From the NCBI GenBank assembly GCA_964568675.1, contig CAZMQV010000001.1, positions 1 through 64,000 on the forward strand: a stretch of 64,000 bases of DNA, given 5' to 3'. Made by a program: the position numbers and the translations under genes. Positions 16,449 to 26,835 of the stretch are shown piece after piece. Origin of the DNA: UPXZ01 sp964568675. Its GTDB lineage: Bacteria; Bacteroidota; Bacteroidia; Bacteroidales; Paludibacteraceae. The notes beneath the pieces are model-generated. The model had not been told where the DNA came from, did not search any database, and saw only the letters and a list, made by a program, of their open reading frames with translations. Within the stretch, counting starts at the first letter, position 1. Each line of letters opens with the position of its first letter.

Positions 16449-17873
16449 TTACAGGCCAAAGCTAAATAGATCGATTTTGTCCATGAAGAAGTTGAGCAAG
16501 CCGGCAAGCAAAACACCTGTAGAGGTCAAAATCAGGTTTGTACGGTTATATGCGTCGGTTTTAATAGTCGGTATCGGGTTTTCGCTGCTGTCAAGAAACA
16601 TCGCTTTTACTATCAATAAATAATAGTACAATGAGATGATGGTATTTACAACCGCTATTAAAACCACCAAATAGTAACCTTGTTGGAGGGCTGCGGCGAA
16701 TATAAAGAATTTGCTAAAGAATCCGGCGAAAGGAGGAATACCTCCAAGCGAGAACAAGGCAATCATCATCACAAAGCTCAATTTCGGATTGGTGCTGTAA
16801 AGTCCTTTGTAGTCGCTGATGTTCAATTTTCCCGTGCGACTCTCGATGGACGAGATAACGCCAAATACTGCCAAATTGGAAAATACGTAGATAAAAACGT
16901 AATACACCAATGTGGTCATACCGAAGGCAGTACCCGAAATGATACCGAGCGCCAAGTATCCAGCTTGCGAAATGGAGGAGAAGGCGAAGAATCGCTTCAG
17001 GTTGTTCTGACGAATTGCAAAAAGGTTGGCTATTGTGATTGTAAGAATAATAATTCCATAGAGAATACCTTGCCACTGCACAATCATATTGCCAAAAACT
17101 TTGTAGAGCAATGTCATCATCACAAAAATTGCAGAACCTTTGGATACTACCGAAAGGTAAGCGGTAACATTGGTGGGCGCTCCTTCATAAACATCGGCAG
17201 CCCAAAGGTGAAACGGAACAAACGATACCTTAAAGAATAAACCACTAATGAAGAATACAAAAGCCATGATCTGAAGCGCGTTGGCACTTATAAGCGTTGG
17301 CATGTCGGCAAAATAGAGCGTACCTGTAGTGCCATAAAGATAAGAAATTCCAAACAGCATCACTCCGGACGAAAAAGCGGCTAACAAGATATATTTAGCT
17401 CCGGATTCAGCTGATTTTTTGCTGTGTTTCTCGAGAGCGGCCAATGTAGCCATTGGAATTGAAGCCATCTCGAGACCGATATAAAACATCAGGAAGTGTC
17501 CGCTCGAAATCATAAAATACATGCCAAGCAATGTGATAAGCATCAGAAAGTAATATTCGCCACGTTTGTTGCTTTGTTTTTCACTGTCAAAAACATGTTT
17601 CGATTGCAGAAATACAAATAATGTCCCCAAATTTAGCACCGCTTTTACAATGGAGTGCATGGGTAAATATTCATACATTCCACCAAATGAGCTCCCTGCC
17701 TGATGTGGTAGAAAACTTATGATAGTGTGCACGACAAAAACGGCAATAGCCACCGGTTGGAAGTATTTCATACCTTTTTTGCCTGCTATTAAATCAAAAA
17801 GCAGCAGAAACAAAATAGTTGCTAAAAGCGATACCTCGCTGCGCATGAACAAAAAATTATTTATATAGTCCAT
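16449..17873 (-). CDS. nuoN: NADH-quinone oxidoreductase subunit N
   Basis: A 474-residue antiporter-like membrane subunit of respiratory complex I, one of three that pump protons. It has about 14 helices; conserved YIGLEMASIPM carries the channel glutamate, and FHLWAADVYEGAPT the second half-channel signature. It is the last gene of the ten-gene nuo operon, 73 bases after nuoM. Length is normal for the family. Confidence 0.95.
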   Translation of the reverse strand: MDYINNFLFMRSEVSLLATILFLLLFDLIAGKKGMKYFQPVAIAVFVVHTIISFLPHQAGSSFGGMYEYLPMHSIVKAVLNLGTLFVFLQSKHVFDSEKQSNKRGEYYFLMLITLLGMYFMISSGHFLMFYIGLEMASIPMATLAALEKHSKKSAESGAKYILLAAFSSGVMLFGISYLYGTTGTLYFADMPTLISANALQIMAFVFFISGLFFKVSFVPFHLWAADVYEGAPTNVTAYLSVVSKGSAIFVMMTLLYKVFGNMIVQWQGILYGIIILTITIANLFAIRQNNLKRFFAFSSISQAGYLALGIISGTAFGMTTLVYYVFIYVFSNLAVFGVISSIESRTGKLNISDYKGLYSTNPKLSFVMMIALFSLGGIPPFAGFFSKFFIFAAALQQGYYLVVLIAVVNTIISLYYYLLIVKAMFLDSSENPIPTIKTDAYNRTNLILTSTGVLLAGLLNFFMDKIDLFSFGL

Positions 17874-17946
17874 AGTGTATTTGAATTATCCTTCTATGAA
17901 ATTGCGAAATTGAATATCCGGATTGTAGTATTATTATTAATTATTA

Positions 17947-19428
17947 TTATCGTGTTAATTGAGCCATTACATCGGCAAGACTGTCGTGAATCATATTCGA
18001 AAGACCGAGTGGGAGAGAGCCAATATACACAATCCCCGCAATTAAAACAACTACGGCAACACGCTCAAACCATACAGAAGCCGGAATTGTAGCGTGTTCC
18101 GAATTTTGCATCGGGCCGTACAAGAATTTTCCAACCATGCGCAAAATGTAAACCGCTGTGGATACAATGGCGGTAATTGAAGTTATTGTCAATACGCGAC
18201 GGAAAATGTCTGCGTTTTCGAATGAACCGATAAAAATGGTCATTTCAGCAGCAAATCCGCTCAATCCGGGAAGTCCAAGCGAGGCCAACCCGCCAATAAC
18301 GAAACTGGCTCCAAGGAAAGGTATCACTTTCATCAAACCTCCCATTTCGGTTATCATTCGAGTGTGCGTGCGCCCATAAATCATACCAATCAAGGCAAAG
18401 AAAAGGGCTGTCATTAATCCGTGCGAAAGCATTTGAAGTATTGCGCCCGTCATCGCTGTTTGTGTCAGCATCAGTATAGCGAAAAGCACTAAATTACAGT
18501 GACTCACAGAGGAGTAAGCGTTGATGTATTTCAAATCTTTTTGGTGGATTGCCGATAACGCGCCATATACAACGCCGATACCCGTAAGCACAAGGAATAT
18601 AGGAGCTAATTCTTTGGCAGCTTCGGGGAGAAGATAAACCGAAATTCGGTAAGCGCCATAACCTCCCAATTTCATCAACACGCCCGCGTGAAGCATGGAT
18701 ACCGCTGTGGGTGCCGAAGCATGACCATCGGGCGACCAAGTGTGGAATGGGAAAAGCGCGCCCAAAACCCCAAAACCAAAGAAAGTAAGAACAAACAGCA
18801 AGCGTTGCTCTTCGAGTGGAATGTGAGTTTTTACTATCTCCAAGATATTCATGCTCGTTGCTCCCGATGTGAAATAAATGCCCAACAAACCTACAAGTAG
18901 GAATGCGGAAGCACCCATCAGCATCAGAGTAAGTTTCATTGCCGAATACTCCTTGCGTCCACTTCCCCAAATTCCAATTAACAAAAACATTGGGATAAGG
19001 GCTACTTCGTAAAACATAAACATGGTAAACATGTCGATGCTCACAAAAAATCCATACACGCCCGTGGATAGAAGACAGAACCACATGAAAAACTCTTTGG
19101 TAAGAGGCTCTATTTTCCAGGAAGTGAATGTGCCGGTGAGTACGATGACTGACGAAAGCGCAATCATTGCTACTGAAACACCGTCAACTCCAAGTGAAAG
19201 CCCGATGTTGAGTTGCTTGTACCACATCATGGTTGATGTAAACATCATGGGTTCGGTAGCTCCGGCAGCACGTGCGTTCAGGTAAGCAATTACCAGATAA
19301 ACAGTTGCCACTACCAGCGCTACACTTCCGGCCACCATTATAGTCAATACCTGTTTCCGGGTTTTTGTTAGAAACAAACCCAGCAACATCAGCACAGGTA
19401 TCAGTACGAATACTAAAAGAAAGTTCAT
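17947..19428 (-). CDS. nuoM: NADH-quinone oxidoreductase subunit M
   Basis: A 493-residue antiporter-like subunit of complex I. MFYEVALIPMFLLIGIWGS holds the key glutamate. HTWSPDGHASAPTAVSMLHA is the NuoM version of the discontinuous-helix motif (HTWLPDAH in many others). It sits between NuoL and NuoN in the membrane arm and in the operon, about 105 bases after nuoL. Confidence 0.95.
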   Translation of the reverse strand: MNFLLVFVLIPVLMLLGLFLTKTRKQVLTIMVAGSVALVVATVYLVIAYLNARAAGATEPMMFTSTMMWYKQLNIGLSLGVDGVSVAMIALSSVIVLTGTFTSWKIEPLTKEFFMWFCLLSTGVYGFFVSIDMFTMFMFYEVALIPMFLLIGIWGSGRKEYSAMKLTLMLMGASAFLLVGLLGIYFTSGATSMNILEIVKTHIPLEEQRLLFVLTFFGFGVLGALFPFHTWSPDGHASAPTAVSMLHAGVLMKLGGYGAYRISVYLLPEAAKELAPIFLVLTGIGVVYGALSAIHQKDLKYINAYSSVSHCNLVLFAILMLTQTAMTGAILQMLSHGLMTALFFALIGMIYGRTHTRMITEMGGLMKVIPFLGASFVIGGLASLGLPGLSGFAAEMTIFIGSFENADIFRRVLTITSITAIVSTAVYILRMVGKFLYGPMQNSEHATIPASVWFERVAVVVLIAGIVYIGSLPLGLSNMIHDSLADVMAQLTR

Positions 19429-19533
19429 ATTATTTAATTTTTCTCAGTCAGTTTAGAAATATACTTTTGAAATACAATTATTTAAACCAACTGTTTTTTA
19501 TAACTTTATTTTATGATATATCAAATTTATGCT

Positions 19534-21459
19534 TTAAATAATTGCAAGGAACGTAATAAGTAATGTTCCAAATAAAAACACCCAAGCGTACCATTGAAGG
19601 CTACCGGATTGGAATCTTTTTGTTTTTTCTGAAGTCTTGCCTGTAACCCAAGCCATGCCATTCATCGCGCCATCCACAATGTGACGGTCAAACCAAGCGA
19701 TTGGTCGTGATATGTGGTCGAAAATAATTTTTTTCGTAATGAAAATATATACTTCGTCGATGAAAAACTTGTTGAGCGAACCTTTGTAAAGCGCGGGTAC
19801 TTTCTCTGCAATCTCGGTTGGTTTTTTGCTCTCTTTGCGATAAAGCACACGTGCCAAGAGTATTCCTATAATTGCAACGACTACACTTATTGTAGCTATC
19901 TTCAAATCCAAGTGGATGTCATAAGGAGTTCTGTCGGCTGTAACTAATTTTCCGAATGGAATAAATCCGCCAACAAGGGTGATTAGAGCCAGAAACATGA
20001 GTGGATAAGTCATCGTGCGAGGGCTTTCGTGTGGCGTGTGTCCGCCATGCGTTTTGTGTTCTTTTCCCCAGAATATATTATAATAAAGACGGAACATGTA
20101 GAATGCGGTGATACCTGCCGTGATGGTCATCCATACTCCCATGCCACCATTGAAATGGTAAACGGCTGTGATAATTTCATCTTTACTCACAAATCCGGAG
20201 AACGGAGGAATACCGGCAATTGCCAAACATGCGATAAGGAATGTGATGTGAGTTATCGGCATGAATTTCCGAAGTCCGCCCATGTCGCGCATTTCGTTGC
20301 TGTGTACGGCGTGGATGATGGAGCCGGCGCCAAGGAAGAGCAAGGCTTTGAACATGGCGTGTGTGAAAAGGTGGAACATGGAAGCCATATAGCCTAATGC
20401 GCCATGGTCTTCGTGGTTGAGCGTCATGCTGGTGCTTACTCCTACCGCCACCATCATAAAGCCAATTTGTGAAATGGTGGAAAAAGCCAAAACCCGTTTA
20501 ATATCGGTTTGAGTAATCGCTATCAGTGCGGCAAACAATGATGTGAAGGCGCCAACGTAAGCGATGCCGTGAAGTACTTCGGGGGTGTAACCGATGTAAA
20601 TGGGAAACAAGCGAAGCACCAGATATACACCGGCAACTACCATTGTGGCGGCATGTATAAGTGCCGAAACCGGAGTTGGACCTTCCATCGCATCGGGCAA
20701 CCAAACGTGAAGCGGGAACATGGCGGATTTGCCCGCACCCCCGATAAACATCAAAGCCATTGCCCAAGAGAGCGCAGAAGCACCCATAAAAGTGGAACCA
20801 AGTGCGGAGCTGAAAATTGAACCATCGCCCGACATCAGCTGGCCAAAATCAAAAGTTTGAGTGAAGTAAGAGACTACTAAAATCCCGATTAGAAAGAAGA
20901 AATCGGCAAACCGTGTAACGATGAACGCTTTTTTCGAAGCGGCAACAGCCGATGGTTTGGTGTAGTAGAATCCGATTAGCAAGTAAGAGGATACTCCCAC
21001 CAATTCCCAGAAGATATACATTTGGAAAATATTGGTAGCGAGTACCAAACCCATCATGGCGAAGGTAAAGAGCGAAAGGAATGCGTAGTAACGCTGAAAG
21101 CCCGATTCGCCTTTCATGTATCCCAAACTATAGATGTGTACCATGAGTGATACGGTGGATACCACGATAAGCATTACTGCCGATACCGGGTCGATGAGAA
21201 TACCTAAGTCGATGTGTAGCTTGGCACCGACATTCATCCACGTTGTGTTGTAAGGGATAAGCGTTTGCCACACGCCATTCAAACTCTGTGTGGTGAAGTA
21301 TTCGTAGGCAGTGAAGTAGGAGAGAGCCGCCACTAATGTAAGCGACAAGGTTCCGATTATCCCGGTTGTCATTGCCTTCAACTTGATTCCCAATAATCCA
21401 TTCACCAAGAACGACAAAAGCGGGAGAAGCAGAATTAATATTGTATATTCCATAATCAA
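19534..21459 (-). CDS. nuoL: NADH-quinone oxidoreductase subunit L
   Basis: A 641-residue distal antiporter-like subunit of complex I. It contains FWELVGVSSYLLIGFYY and HVWLPDAMEGPTPVSALIHA, the two half-channel signatures. The C-terminal part (about residues 530-641) includes the long lateral helix that braces the membrane arm. It follows nuoK by 48 bases. Starts at Met1 and Met3 are both possible. Confidence 0.95.
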   Translation of the reverse strand: MIMEYTILILLLPLLSFLVNGLLGIKLKAMTTGIIGTLSLTLVAALSYFTAYEYFTTQSLNGVWQTLIPYNTTWMNVGAKLHIDLGILIDPVSAVMLIVVSTVSLMVHIYSLGYMKGESGFQRYYAFLSLFTFAMMGLVLATNIFQMYIFWELVGVSSYLLIGFYYTKPSAVAASKKAFIVTRFADFFFLIGILVVSYFTQTFDFGQLMSGDGSIFSSALGSTFMGASALSWAMALMFIGGAGKSAMFPLHVWLPDAMEGPTPVSALIHAATMVVAGVYLVLRLFPIYIGYTPEVLHGIAYVGAFTSLFAALIAITQTDIKRVLAFSTISQIGFMMVAVGVSTSMTLNHEDHGALGYMASMFHLFTHAMFKALLFLGAGSIIHAVHSNEMRDMGGLRKFMPITHITFLIACLAIAGIPPFSGFVSKDEIITAVYHFNGGMGVWMTITAGITAFYMFRLYYNIFWGKEHKTHGGHTPHESPRTMTYPLMFLALITLVGGFIPFGKLVTADRTPYDIHLDLKIATISVVVAIIGILLARVLYRKESKKPTEIAEKVPALYKGSLNKFFIDEVYIFITKKIIFDHISRPIAWFDRHIVDGAMNGMAWVTGKTSEKTKRFQSGSLQWYAWVFLFGTLLITFLAII

Positions 21460-21507
21460 ATTTTTTTCTTGTTCCGAATTGATTTGTTTTATTCGTTTTT
21501 ATTTAGA

Positions 21508-21849
21508 TTACTCTTTCATCTGTTTGATGTTATCTACTTCGGCATTACCAAATTTACGATAAACGTTGATAATGATGGCAATGGCAACCGCAGTTTCGCA
21601 AGCTGCAATGGCAATGACAAAAAGCGCGTAAAACAAGCCTTCCATTTCTCCGGGGAAAAGATAACGGTTGAATACCGCAAAATTCAAGTCCACCGCGTTC
21701 AATATCAATTCGATAGATATTAGCATGAGAATCAAATTCTTGCGAGTGAAGAAGCCGTAAATGCCTGCAAAAAACATTATCAGGCTTACGATTAAAAACG
21801 GCAACATGGGCGCTGGCGCTCCGGATGTGTTTATTAGTAACTCTCCCAT
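21508..21849 (-). CDS. nuoK: NADH-quinone oxidoreductase subunit K
   Basis: A 113-residue, three-helix complex I subunit. Both essential membrane glutamates are present, in ISIELILNAV and AACETAVAIAI. The protein is slightly longer than the usual ~100 residues because of a 12-residue N-terminal extension before the first helix. The nuoJ stop lies 4 bases upstream of the start, indicating coupled translation. Confidence 0.93.
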   Translation of the reverse strand: MGELLINTSGAPAPMLPFLIVSLIMFFAGIYGFFTRKNLILMLISIELILNAVDLNFAVFNRYLFPGEMEGLFYALFVIAIAACETAVAIAIIINVYRKFGNAEVDNIKQMKE

Positions 21850-21853
21850 AGTC

Positions 21854-22393
21854 TTATTTGTCTAAATCATTTTCTGATGGTTCTACATTTTTCTCTTTGC
21901 GTGCGATGAGAATGGCGCCTACGATACAAGCCAACAACAGCACACTGATCACTTCGAATGGTAGCAAATACTGATGTTTCTCGGTGCCGAGCATTGCCAA
22001 ACCGATGTCTTGCATGTTCAGTTCGCTTCCTTTCACGTAGTCGAATACGCGTGTTACATTTTTTACAATGATATATCCGCAGAAAAGAAGACCTGTGATA
22101 GCCAGCAATGCCGACGATCTTGTTTTCCAGCTTATTTTTGTGTTAAATTCATCGCCCGGTTTGTGGGTGAGGAAGATAGCCATAATAAATAGTACCATGA
22201 TGCCCCCCGCATAAACAGTTATCTGTACCGCGAATAGATAGTGGTAATTGAGCATTAAAAAAAGCCCGGCTGTAGCCAGCAATACGAATAGCAGAAATGT
22301 TGCAGAGCGAATTACTTTCGTGCTTGTAACGGATAATACTGAGAATATGGCTATTATCGCTGCTAAGATGTAGAATATTATTTGTTCAACCAT
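21854..22393 (-). CDS. nuoJ: NADH-quinone oxidoreductase subunit J
   Basis: About 179 residues with five predicted helices, the complex I subunit containing the pi-bulge helix (ITVYAGGIMVLFIMAIFL) at the junction of quinone and proton pathways. I place the start at MVEQIIFYIL (22393). A longer frame to 22453 adds 20 lysine/arginine-rich residues and would overlap nuoI, which is unlikely. Confidence 0.92.
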   Translation of the reverse strand: MVEQIIFYILAAIIAIFSVLSVTSTKVIRSATFLLFVLLATAGLFLMLNYHYLFAVQITVYAGGIMVLFIMAIFLTHKPGDEFNTKISWKTRSSALLAITGLLFCGYIIVKNVTRVFDYVKGSELNMQDIGLAMLGTEKHQYLLPFEVISVLLLACIVGAILIARKEKNVEPSENDLDK

Positions 22394-22430
22394 AATTATT
22401 GTTTCCTTTTTCCTTGTTATGGATTTGTAT

Positions 22431-23102
22431 TTATTCAGTTTTCGCCTTGTCATCAGGCTTTGTTGCGGACGTAGTGTCTTCTTTGTTTACTTTCGGCGCA
22501 TCCACTGTTTCAGATGTTTTAGCCAAATTCGCTTCCTGAGTTTTTGTAACTTCGCTATCGGTTGGTGCTTTTACAGCGGATTTTGGTGCTTCAGTAGCTT
22601 CTGAAACTTTTGGCGCTGCAGGTTTTGGTGCTACTTTCTTTTCCCTTAATTTACTTCCCGGCATGTTTATCTGGTGTACCAGCTTGCTTCTATCGAACAT
22701 CGCGCCTTCAAAATCATTGTTGAAGATGATGGCATCAGATGGGCAGGTAATCACACATAAGTTGCAAAACGTACACATTCCGTAATCCCAAATATGTTTG
22801 TCGAGTACTTTTTTCTTTTTACCATCCTCTGTTTCTACCATTTGCGAAGTTACGGTGATGGTGCCATTTGGGCAATTTGTCATGCAAATACCGCAAGCAG
22901 TACAGGCATGTTCATTGTTGGCGTCGTGAGGCATGATCAGCTCCGAACGCCAACGTTCTGAAATCACCAACGTATCGCGATTTTCCGGATACTCCATGGT
23001 TACTTTTTTAGTCCAAAGCTCTTTCCAAGTTACCTTCATCCCACCAAGTAGGTTTTTCACCGCGGTGAAAATTCGGGAAAAATAATTAAAAAACGGGTTC
23101 AT
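22431..23102 (-). CDS. nuoI: NADH-quinone oxidoreductase subunit I with long C-terminal tail
   Basis: The ferredoxin-like subunit that carries clusters N6a and N6b between NuoG or its substitute and NuoB. Two 4Fe-4S motifs are visible: Cys67/70/73/77 (CTACGICMTNCP) and Cys110/113/116/120 (CTFCNLCVITCP). The fold ends near residue 150. Residues 155-223 form an unusual tail rich in Lys, Ala, Pro, Thr and Glu, with no cysteine, probably disordered. No NuoE/F/G genes are present, so the electron input protein must differ from the classical NADH module. Confidence 0.94.
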   Translation of the reverse strand: MNPFFNYFSRIFTAVKNLLGGMKVTWKELWTKKVTMEYPENRDTLVISERWRSELIMPHDANNEHACTACGICMTNCPNGTITVTSQMVETEDGKKKKVLDKHIWDYGMCTFCNLCVITCPSDAIIFNNDFEGAMFDRSKLVHQINMPGSKLREKKVAPKPAAPKVSEATEAPKSAVKAPTDSEVTKTQEANLAKTSETVDAPKVNKEDTTSATKPDDKAKTE

Positions 23103-23171
23103 GTTATGCTTGTAATATGTTTAGTCTTATTTAATTCGAATAATATCAATAGATTGCCACTTCTTGTTTCG

Positions 23172-24317
23172 TTATTTTGCAAAAAGCGCCGGAAACCAGT
23201 CGGTAAGTGTCCATCCTGCCAAAACCATGATTACCATGAGTAAGATGTTCACTAAGTTGATAGGCAACAAGTATTTCCACTCGAGGTTAAGTAGCAAGTC
23301 GATGCGCAAACGCGGGAACGACCAGCGTACCCAAAGGCTTACGAATACCAAAACCGCGACTTTTCCAAAAAACCACACATAAGATGGAATATACCACATT
23401 ACCTGATTAAACGCGTCCAAACCTTTGATTTGGATTGGCATCCATCCGCCTAAAAACACTGTGGTGGCAATGGCGGCGATAATAAACATGTTGAGGTATT
23501 CGGCCAAGTAGAAGAATCCGAAGTTCAAACCGGAATACTCGGTGTGATATCCTGCTGTTAGCTCACCTTCGGCTTCAGGCAAGTCAAACGGACCACGATT
23601 GGTCTCAGCATGTCCCGAAATAAGATATGTAACAAATGCGATAATCGCGGGGATATGTCCGTTGAATAGATTCCAAGCGTAACGTTGGTTTTCTACCATT
23701 TCCGAGAGTTGCATCGTTCCGGTGAGTACCACGATGGTCATCAACGCGAATCCGGCTGATAGTTCATAGCTCATAAATTGAGCACCGCTTCGCATGGCTC
23801 CAATCATTGAGTATTTATTATTGCTTGACCATCCTGCAAGCAACACACCGATAATGCCGATTGATGAAACAGCGAGCAGATACACGATACCAATGTTGAA
23901 ATCGACTGCTTGAAGTCCCTGCCCGAATGGGATAGCCCCAAAAGCGAGTACCGAGGATACAATTACAAAGAATGGCGCGGATAAGAAAAGAAGTTTATCC
24001 ACCTCGTTGATATGGATAAGCTCTTTAATCAGGATTTTAATCATATCGGCGATACTTTGCACTACGCCGTATTTACCCAAACGGTTTGGCCCAAGGCGCG
24101 ATTGGAAAAAAGCTGTAATCTTACGTTCGATGTAGATGAGCGCAAGCGCTATGATGGCATAAGCGGCTAAAACAGCAATTAATATAATTGCGCCTTCAAT
24201 CACTGTAGCCCAAAACGACGGTAGATTGTTTCTGAAGAATGTATCCAGATTTGAAATCAGTCCGGTCAGCTCAAATGGTTGTTTATAATTCATAAGATGA
24301 AATAATATTAGCCCCAA
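23172..24317 (-). CDS. nuoH: NADH-quinone oxidoreductase subunit H
   Basis: A ~373-381-residue membrane subunit forming part of the quinone chamber. Conserved features are YIERKITAFFQSRLGPNRLG and the loop DLPEAEGELTAGYHTEYSGL. A start at Met9 (24293, MNYKQPFEL) is an alternative to 24317. It lies between nuoCD and nuoI. Confidence 0.95.
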   Translation of the reverse strand: MGLILFHLMNYKQPFELTGLISNLDTFFRNNLPSFWATVIEGAIILIAVLAAYAIIALALIYIERKITAFFQSRLGPNRLGKYGVVQSIADMIKILIKELIHINEVDKLLFLSAPFFVIVSSVLAFGAIPFGQGLQAVDFNIGIVYLLAVSSIGIIGVLLAGWSSNNKYSMIGAMRSGAQFMSYELSAGFALMTIVVLTGTMQLSEMVENQRYAWNLFNGHIPAIIAFVTYLISGHAETNRGPFDLPEAEGELTAGYHTEYSGLNFGFFYLAEYLNMFIIAAIATTVFLGGWMPIQIKGLDAFNQVMWYIPSYVWFFGKVAVLVFVSLWVRWSFPRLRIDLLLNLEWKYLLPINLVNILLMVIMVLAGWTLTDWFPALFAK

Positions 24318-24395
24318 AATGCTTTTTCAAGCTTTCCTTAAAGGGGAAAATAATACGTTATTGTTTAATATCTGTATTCTGATTAATTTTTATAC

Positions 24396-26027
24396 CTATC
24401 TGTCAATGTCCGGTATCACATAGTCCATCGAACCGCCTATACCGATAAAGTCGGTAAGTAATTCATCTTTGCAAATCAATGGCATTACCGATACTGCCGG
24501 CATTGAGGGTGAGCGGAATTTCATGCGATAAGGAGTTTTGTCTCCTTTGCTTTCGATAAACACCGAAAATTCACCTTTACCGGCTTCTACGCTTTGGAAG
24601 TATTGACCTTCGGGTATGCGGATTATTGGCTTCACTTTTGCTACGATATCACCTTCCGGTATTTTGTCAATCAACTGCTCGATAATGTGGAGCGATTGTT
24701 CTATTTCATCCAATCGGTTCAAATAGCGCGCATAAGAATCACATTCGGTGCGAATTATCTCTTTGAACTCTACCTGATCGTAAAGTGAGTATGGTTTGTA
24801 TTTGCGAACATCGCATGAAAAGCCTGAACCACGACCTGCAGGGCCTGTTACCGAGTATTTAATAGCATCTTCGCGTGTCAGATTTCCCACTTTTATCATT
24901 CTGTTGAGGGTGATGGGATTGTGGGTGAAGAAGTTTTCATATTCTACTAATTTCTCACGCATGTAGGGGATAAACGCCTTTACATCTTTTTGAAAATCGG
25001 GGTAGATGTCAAACATCACGCCGCCCACTACATTCTGATTCACAATAAGGCGTCCACCACAAGTTTTGTCAAAAATATCGAGAACGTATTCGCGTTCGCG
25101 CACTCCATATACAAAAGCGGTAGTTGCTCCTAAGTCGTTGCAATGCGCTGCCCAGGCGATAAGGTGTGAACTAATGCGGTTAAGTTCGTCCATGATGACA
25201 CGGATGTATTCGGCACGTGCCGGCACTTCGATTCCGGCAGCTTTTTCGATACACATACAGAGCGCGTGGCGGTTGATGCTTGCCGAAAGATAATCGAGGC
25301 GGTCGGTGAGGTGAAGAGTTTGCGGATAGGTCATGTTTTCGCAAAGTTTCTCTATGCCGCGATGAATATATCCGCTGTGAACATCAATTTTTTTAATCAC
25401 TTCACCATTTAGCGCAGTGCGGAAATGCATTACGCCGTGTGTAGAAGGGTGTTGAGGTCCGATATTTATAATATAATCGTCTTCTTCGAAAATATTTATT
25501 GTGCTTTCTACCAAATTGCCATTCTCATCTTCCATGATGCGGGGAGCAATGTCCACAATTTCTTTCGGAGCAATGGTGATGGGATTGAGTTTCGGGTCTG
25601 CGTCATAATCTTTACGAAAAGGAAAACCATTCCAGGTGTCCGCAAGCAAGAATCGGCGCATATCCGGGTTGTTGACAAATCGGATACCAAACATCGCATA
25701 CACTTCACGTTCGTTCAGATGTGCCGATTCGTACATGTCGGTAATGGTGTATAGAAGTGGATTTTCGCGCTCGTCGGTAGCTGTGATAACTACGACTTCC
25801 TTGTCCATCGCTTTGGATGAAGAGAGTAGGTAGATTACACCTAACTTTTCGCCCCAGTCCATCCCGATAAGGCTTATCAGATAGTCGAATGGCAAGTCTT
25901 TATTTGAATAGAGCGCTTTGATCAGTGTGCGCAATTGATTTGGCTCCACAGTTACAGTTAGCTTCTGCTTGTCTTCGATGACCGCGTCGCTCACTGCTGC
26001 TAAAATTACCTCTTTAATATCTTTCAT
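24396..26027 (-). CDS. nuoCD: Fused NADH-quinone oxidoreductase subunits C and D
   Basis: A 543-residue fusion. Residues 1-150 are the NuoC domain (LISLIGMDWGEKLGVIYLL, LNEREVYAMFGI, GFPFRKDYD). Residues ~185-543 are NuoD, the 49-kDa subunit that shapes the quinone site: GPQHPSTHGVMHF carries the quinone-binding His, and the region ends DYVIPDIDR. Fusion of C and D is known in Bacteroidetes and some Proteobacteria. A 169-base gap without a gene separates it from nuoB. Confidence 0.96.
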   Translation of the reverse strand: MKDIKEVILAAVSDAVIEDKQKLTVTVEPNQLRTLIKALYSNKDLPFDYLISLIGMDWGEKLGVIYLLSSSKAMDKEVVVITATDERENPLLYTITDMYESAHLNEREVYAMFGIRFVNNPDMRRFLLADTWNGFPFRKDYDADPKLNPITIAPKEIVDIAPRIMEDENGNLVESTINIFEEDDYIINIGPQHPSTHGVMHFRTALNGEVIKKIDVHSGYIHRGIEKLCENMTYPQTLHLTDRLDYLSASINRHALCMCIEKAAGIEVPARAEYIRVIMDELNRISSHLIAWAAHCNDLGATTAFVYGVREREYVLDIFDKTCGGRLIVNQNVVGGVMFDIYPDFQKDVKAFIPYMREKLVEYENFFTHNPITLNRMIKVGNLTREDAIKYSVTGPAGRGSGFSCDVRKYKPYSLYDQVEFKEIIRTECDSYARYLNRLDEIEQSLHIIEQLIDKIPEGDIVAKVKPIIRIPEGQYFQSVEAGKGEFSVFIESKGDKTPYRMKFRSPSMPAVSVMPLICKDELLTDFIGIGGSMDYVIPDIDR

Positions 26028-26196
26028 CTTGGTGATATTGAGTGAAATATTTTTTAGAAAAAAAATTTTGATAACGTTATTTATTAATCCTGATTGATAC
26101 TTTGACTTGAACGCAGATAAGGCTAAAACGTTAAATGATTTACAACGATTCGGGTCGAATAAGGTTGCGCGATATTAACGTTTGTGGGATTAACTC

Positions 26197-26835
26197 TTAT
26201 TTTTGTTCGGTTTGAGTATCAATGGCTTCGCCCGTTTTGGGGTCAATCAGTGTGGCCGAATTGTAAGGTCTTACTCGGCGTTGATTTCCAAAGAATTGCT
26301 CCACTTTGATTTTCCGCTGCAATTGTAGTAATCCATAGAAAAGTGATTCGGGGCGGGGTGGGCAACCGGGAATATAAACATCGACGGGAATGATTTTGTC
26401 TGCTCCATTGATTACGTGATACGAATTGACAAACGGGCCTCCCGAAATTGCGCAAGCACCCATTGCTACCACGTATTTCGGCTCAGCCATTTGATCGTAA
26501 ACACGACGCAGAAGCGGTCCCATTTTGTGAACAATAGTTCCCGCTACAACCATCAAGTCGGCTTGGCGCGGACTATTGCGCACGACCTCCATGCCAAAAC
26601 GAGCAATGTCGTAGTGAGCACCGGCAGAAGCCATAAATTCAATGCCGCAACAACTGGTAGCAAATGCAAGTGGCCAAACTGAATTGGAGCGTCCCCAGTT
26701 AATCACTTCATCAAGTTTGCCCACCACTACGTTGGTGCCGTTGGCATTCAACTCATCAATGTATGACTGGAGAGTTTCGTTATCTTTAAAATCTTCTGTT
26801 GGAAGAGCTTTGATTTTTACGTTTTTTATGTCCAT
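26197..26835 (-). CDS. nuoB: NADH-quinone oxidoreductase subunit B
   Basis: A 212-residue subunit that holds the terminal 4Fe-4S cluster N2, which passes electrons to quinone. All four ligand cysteines are seen: the tandem pair in TSCCGIEFMA, one in AMGACAISGG and one in YIPGCPPRPE. The start overlaps the nuoA stop by 10 bases. A C-terminal extension of ~25 residues (DPKTGEAIDTQTEQK) goes beyond the core fold. Confidence 0.96.
   Translation of the reverse strand: MDIKNVKIKALPTEDFKDNETLQSYIDELNANGTNVVVGKLDEVINWGRSNSVWPLAFATSCCGIEFMASAGAHYDIARFGMEVVRNSPRQADLMVVAGTIVHKMGPLLRRVYDQMAEPKYVVAMGACAISGGPFVNSYHVINGADKIIPVDVYIPGCPPRPESLFYGLLQLQRKIKVEQFFGNQRRVRPYNSATLIDPKTGEAIDTQTEQK

Noticed and set aside
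22394..22453. 20-residue extension of NuoJ
   Set aside because: It would overlap nuoI and adds only a basic low-complexity stretch before the usual start.
26028..26196. Missing gene between nuoB and nuoCD
   Set aside because: The 169-base gap has no coherent reading frame; C and D are already fused in the next gene.
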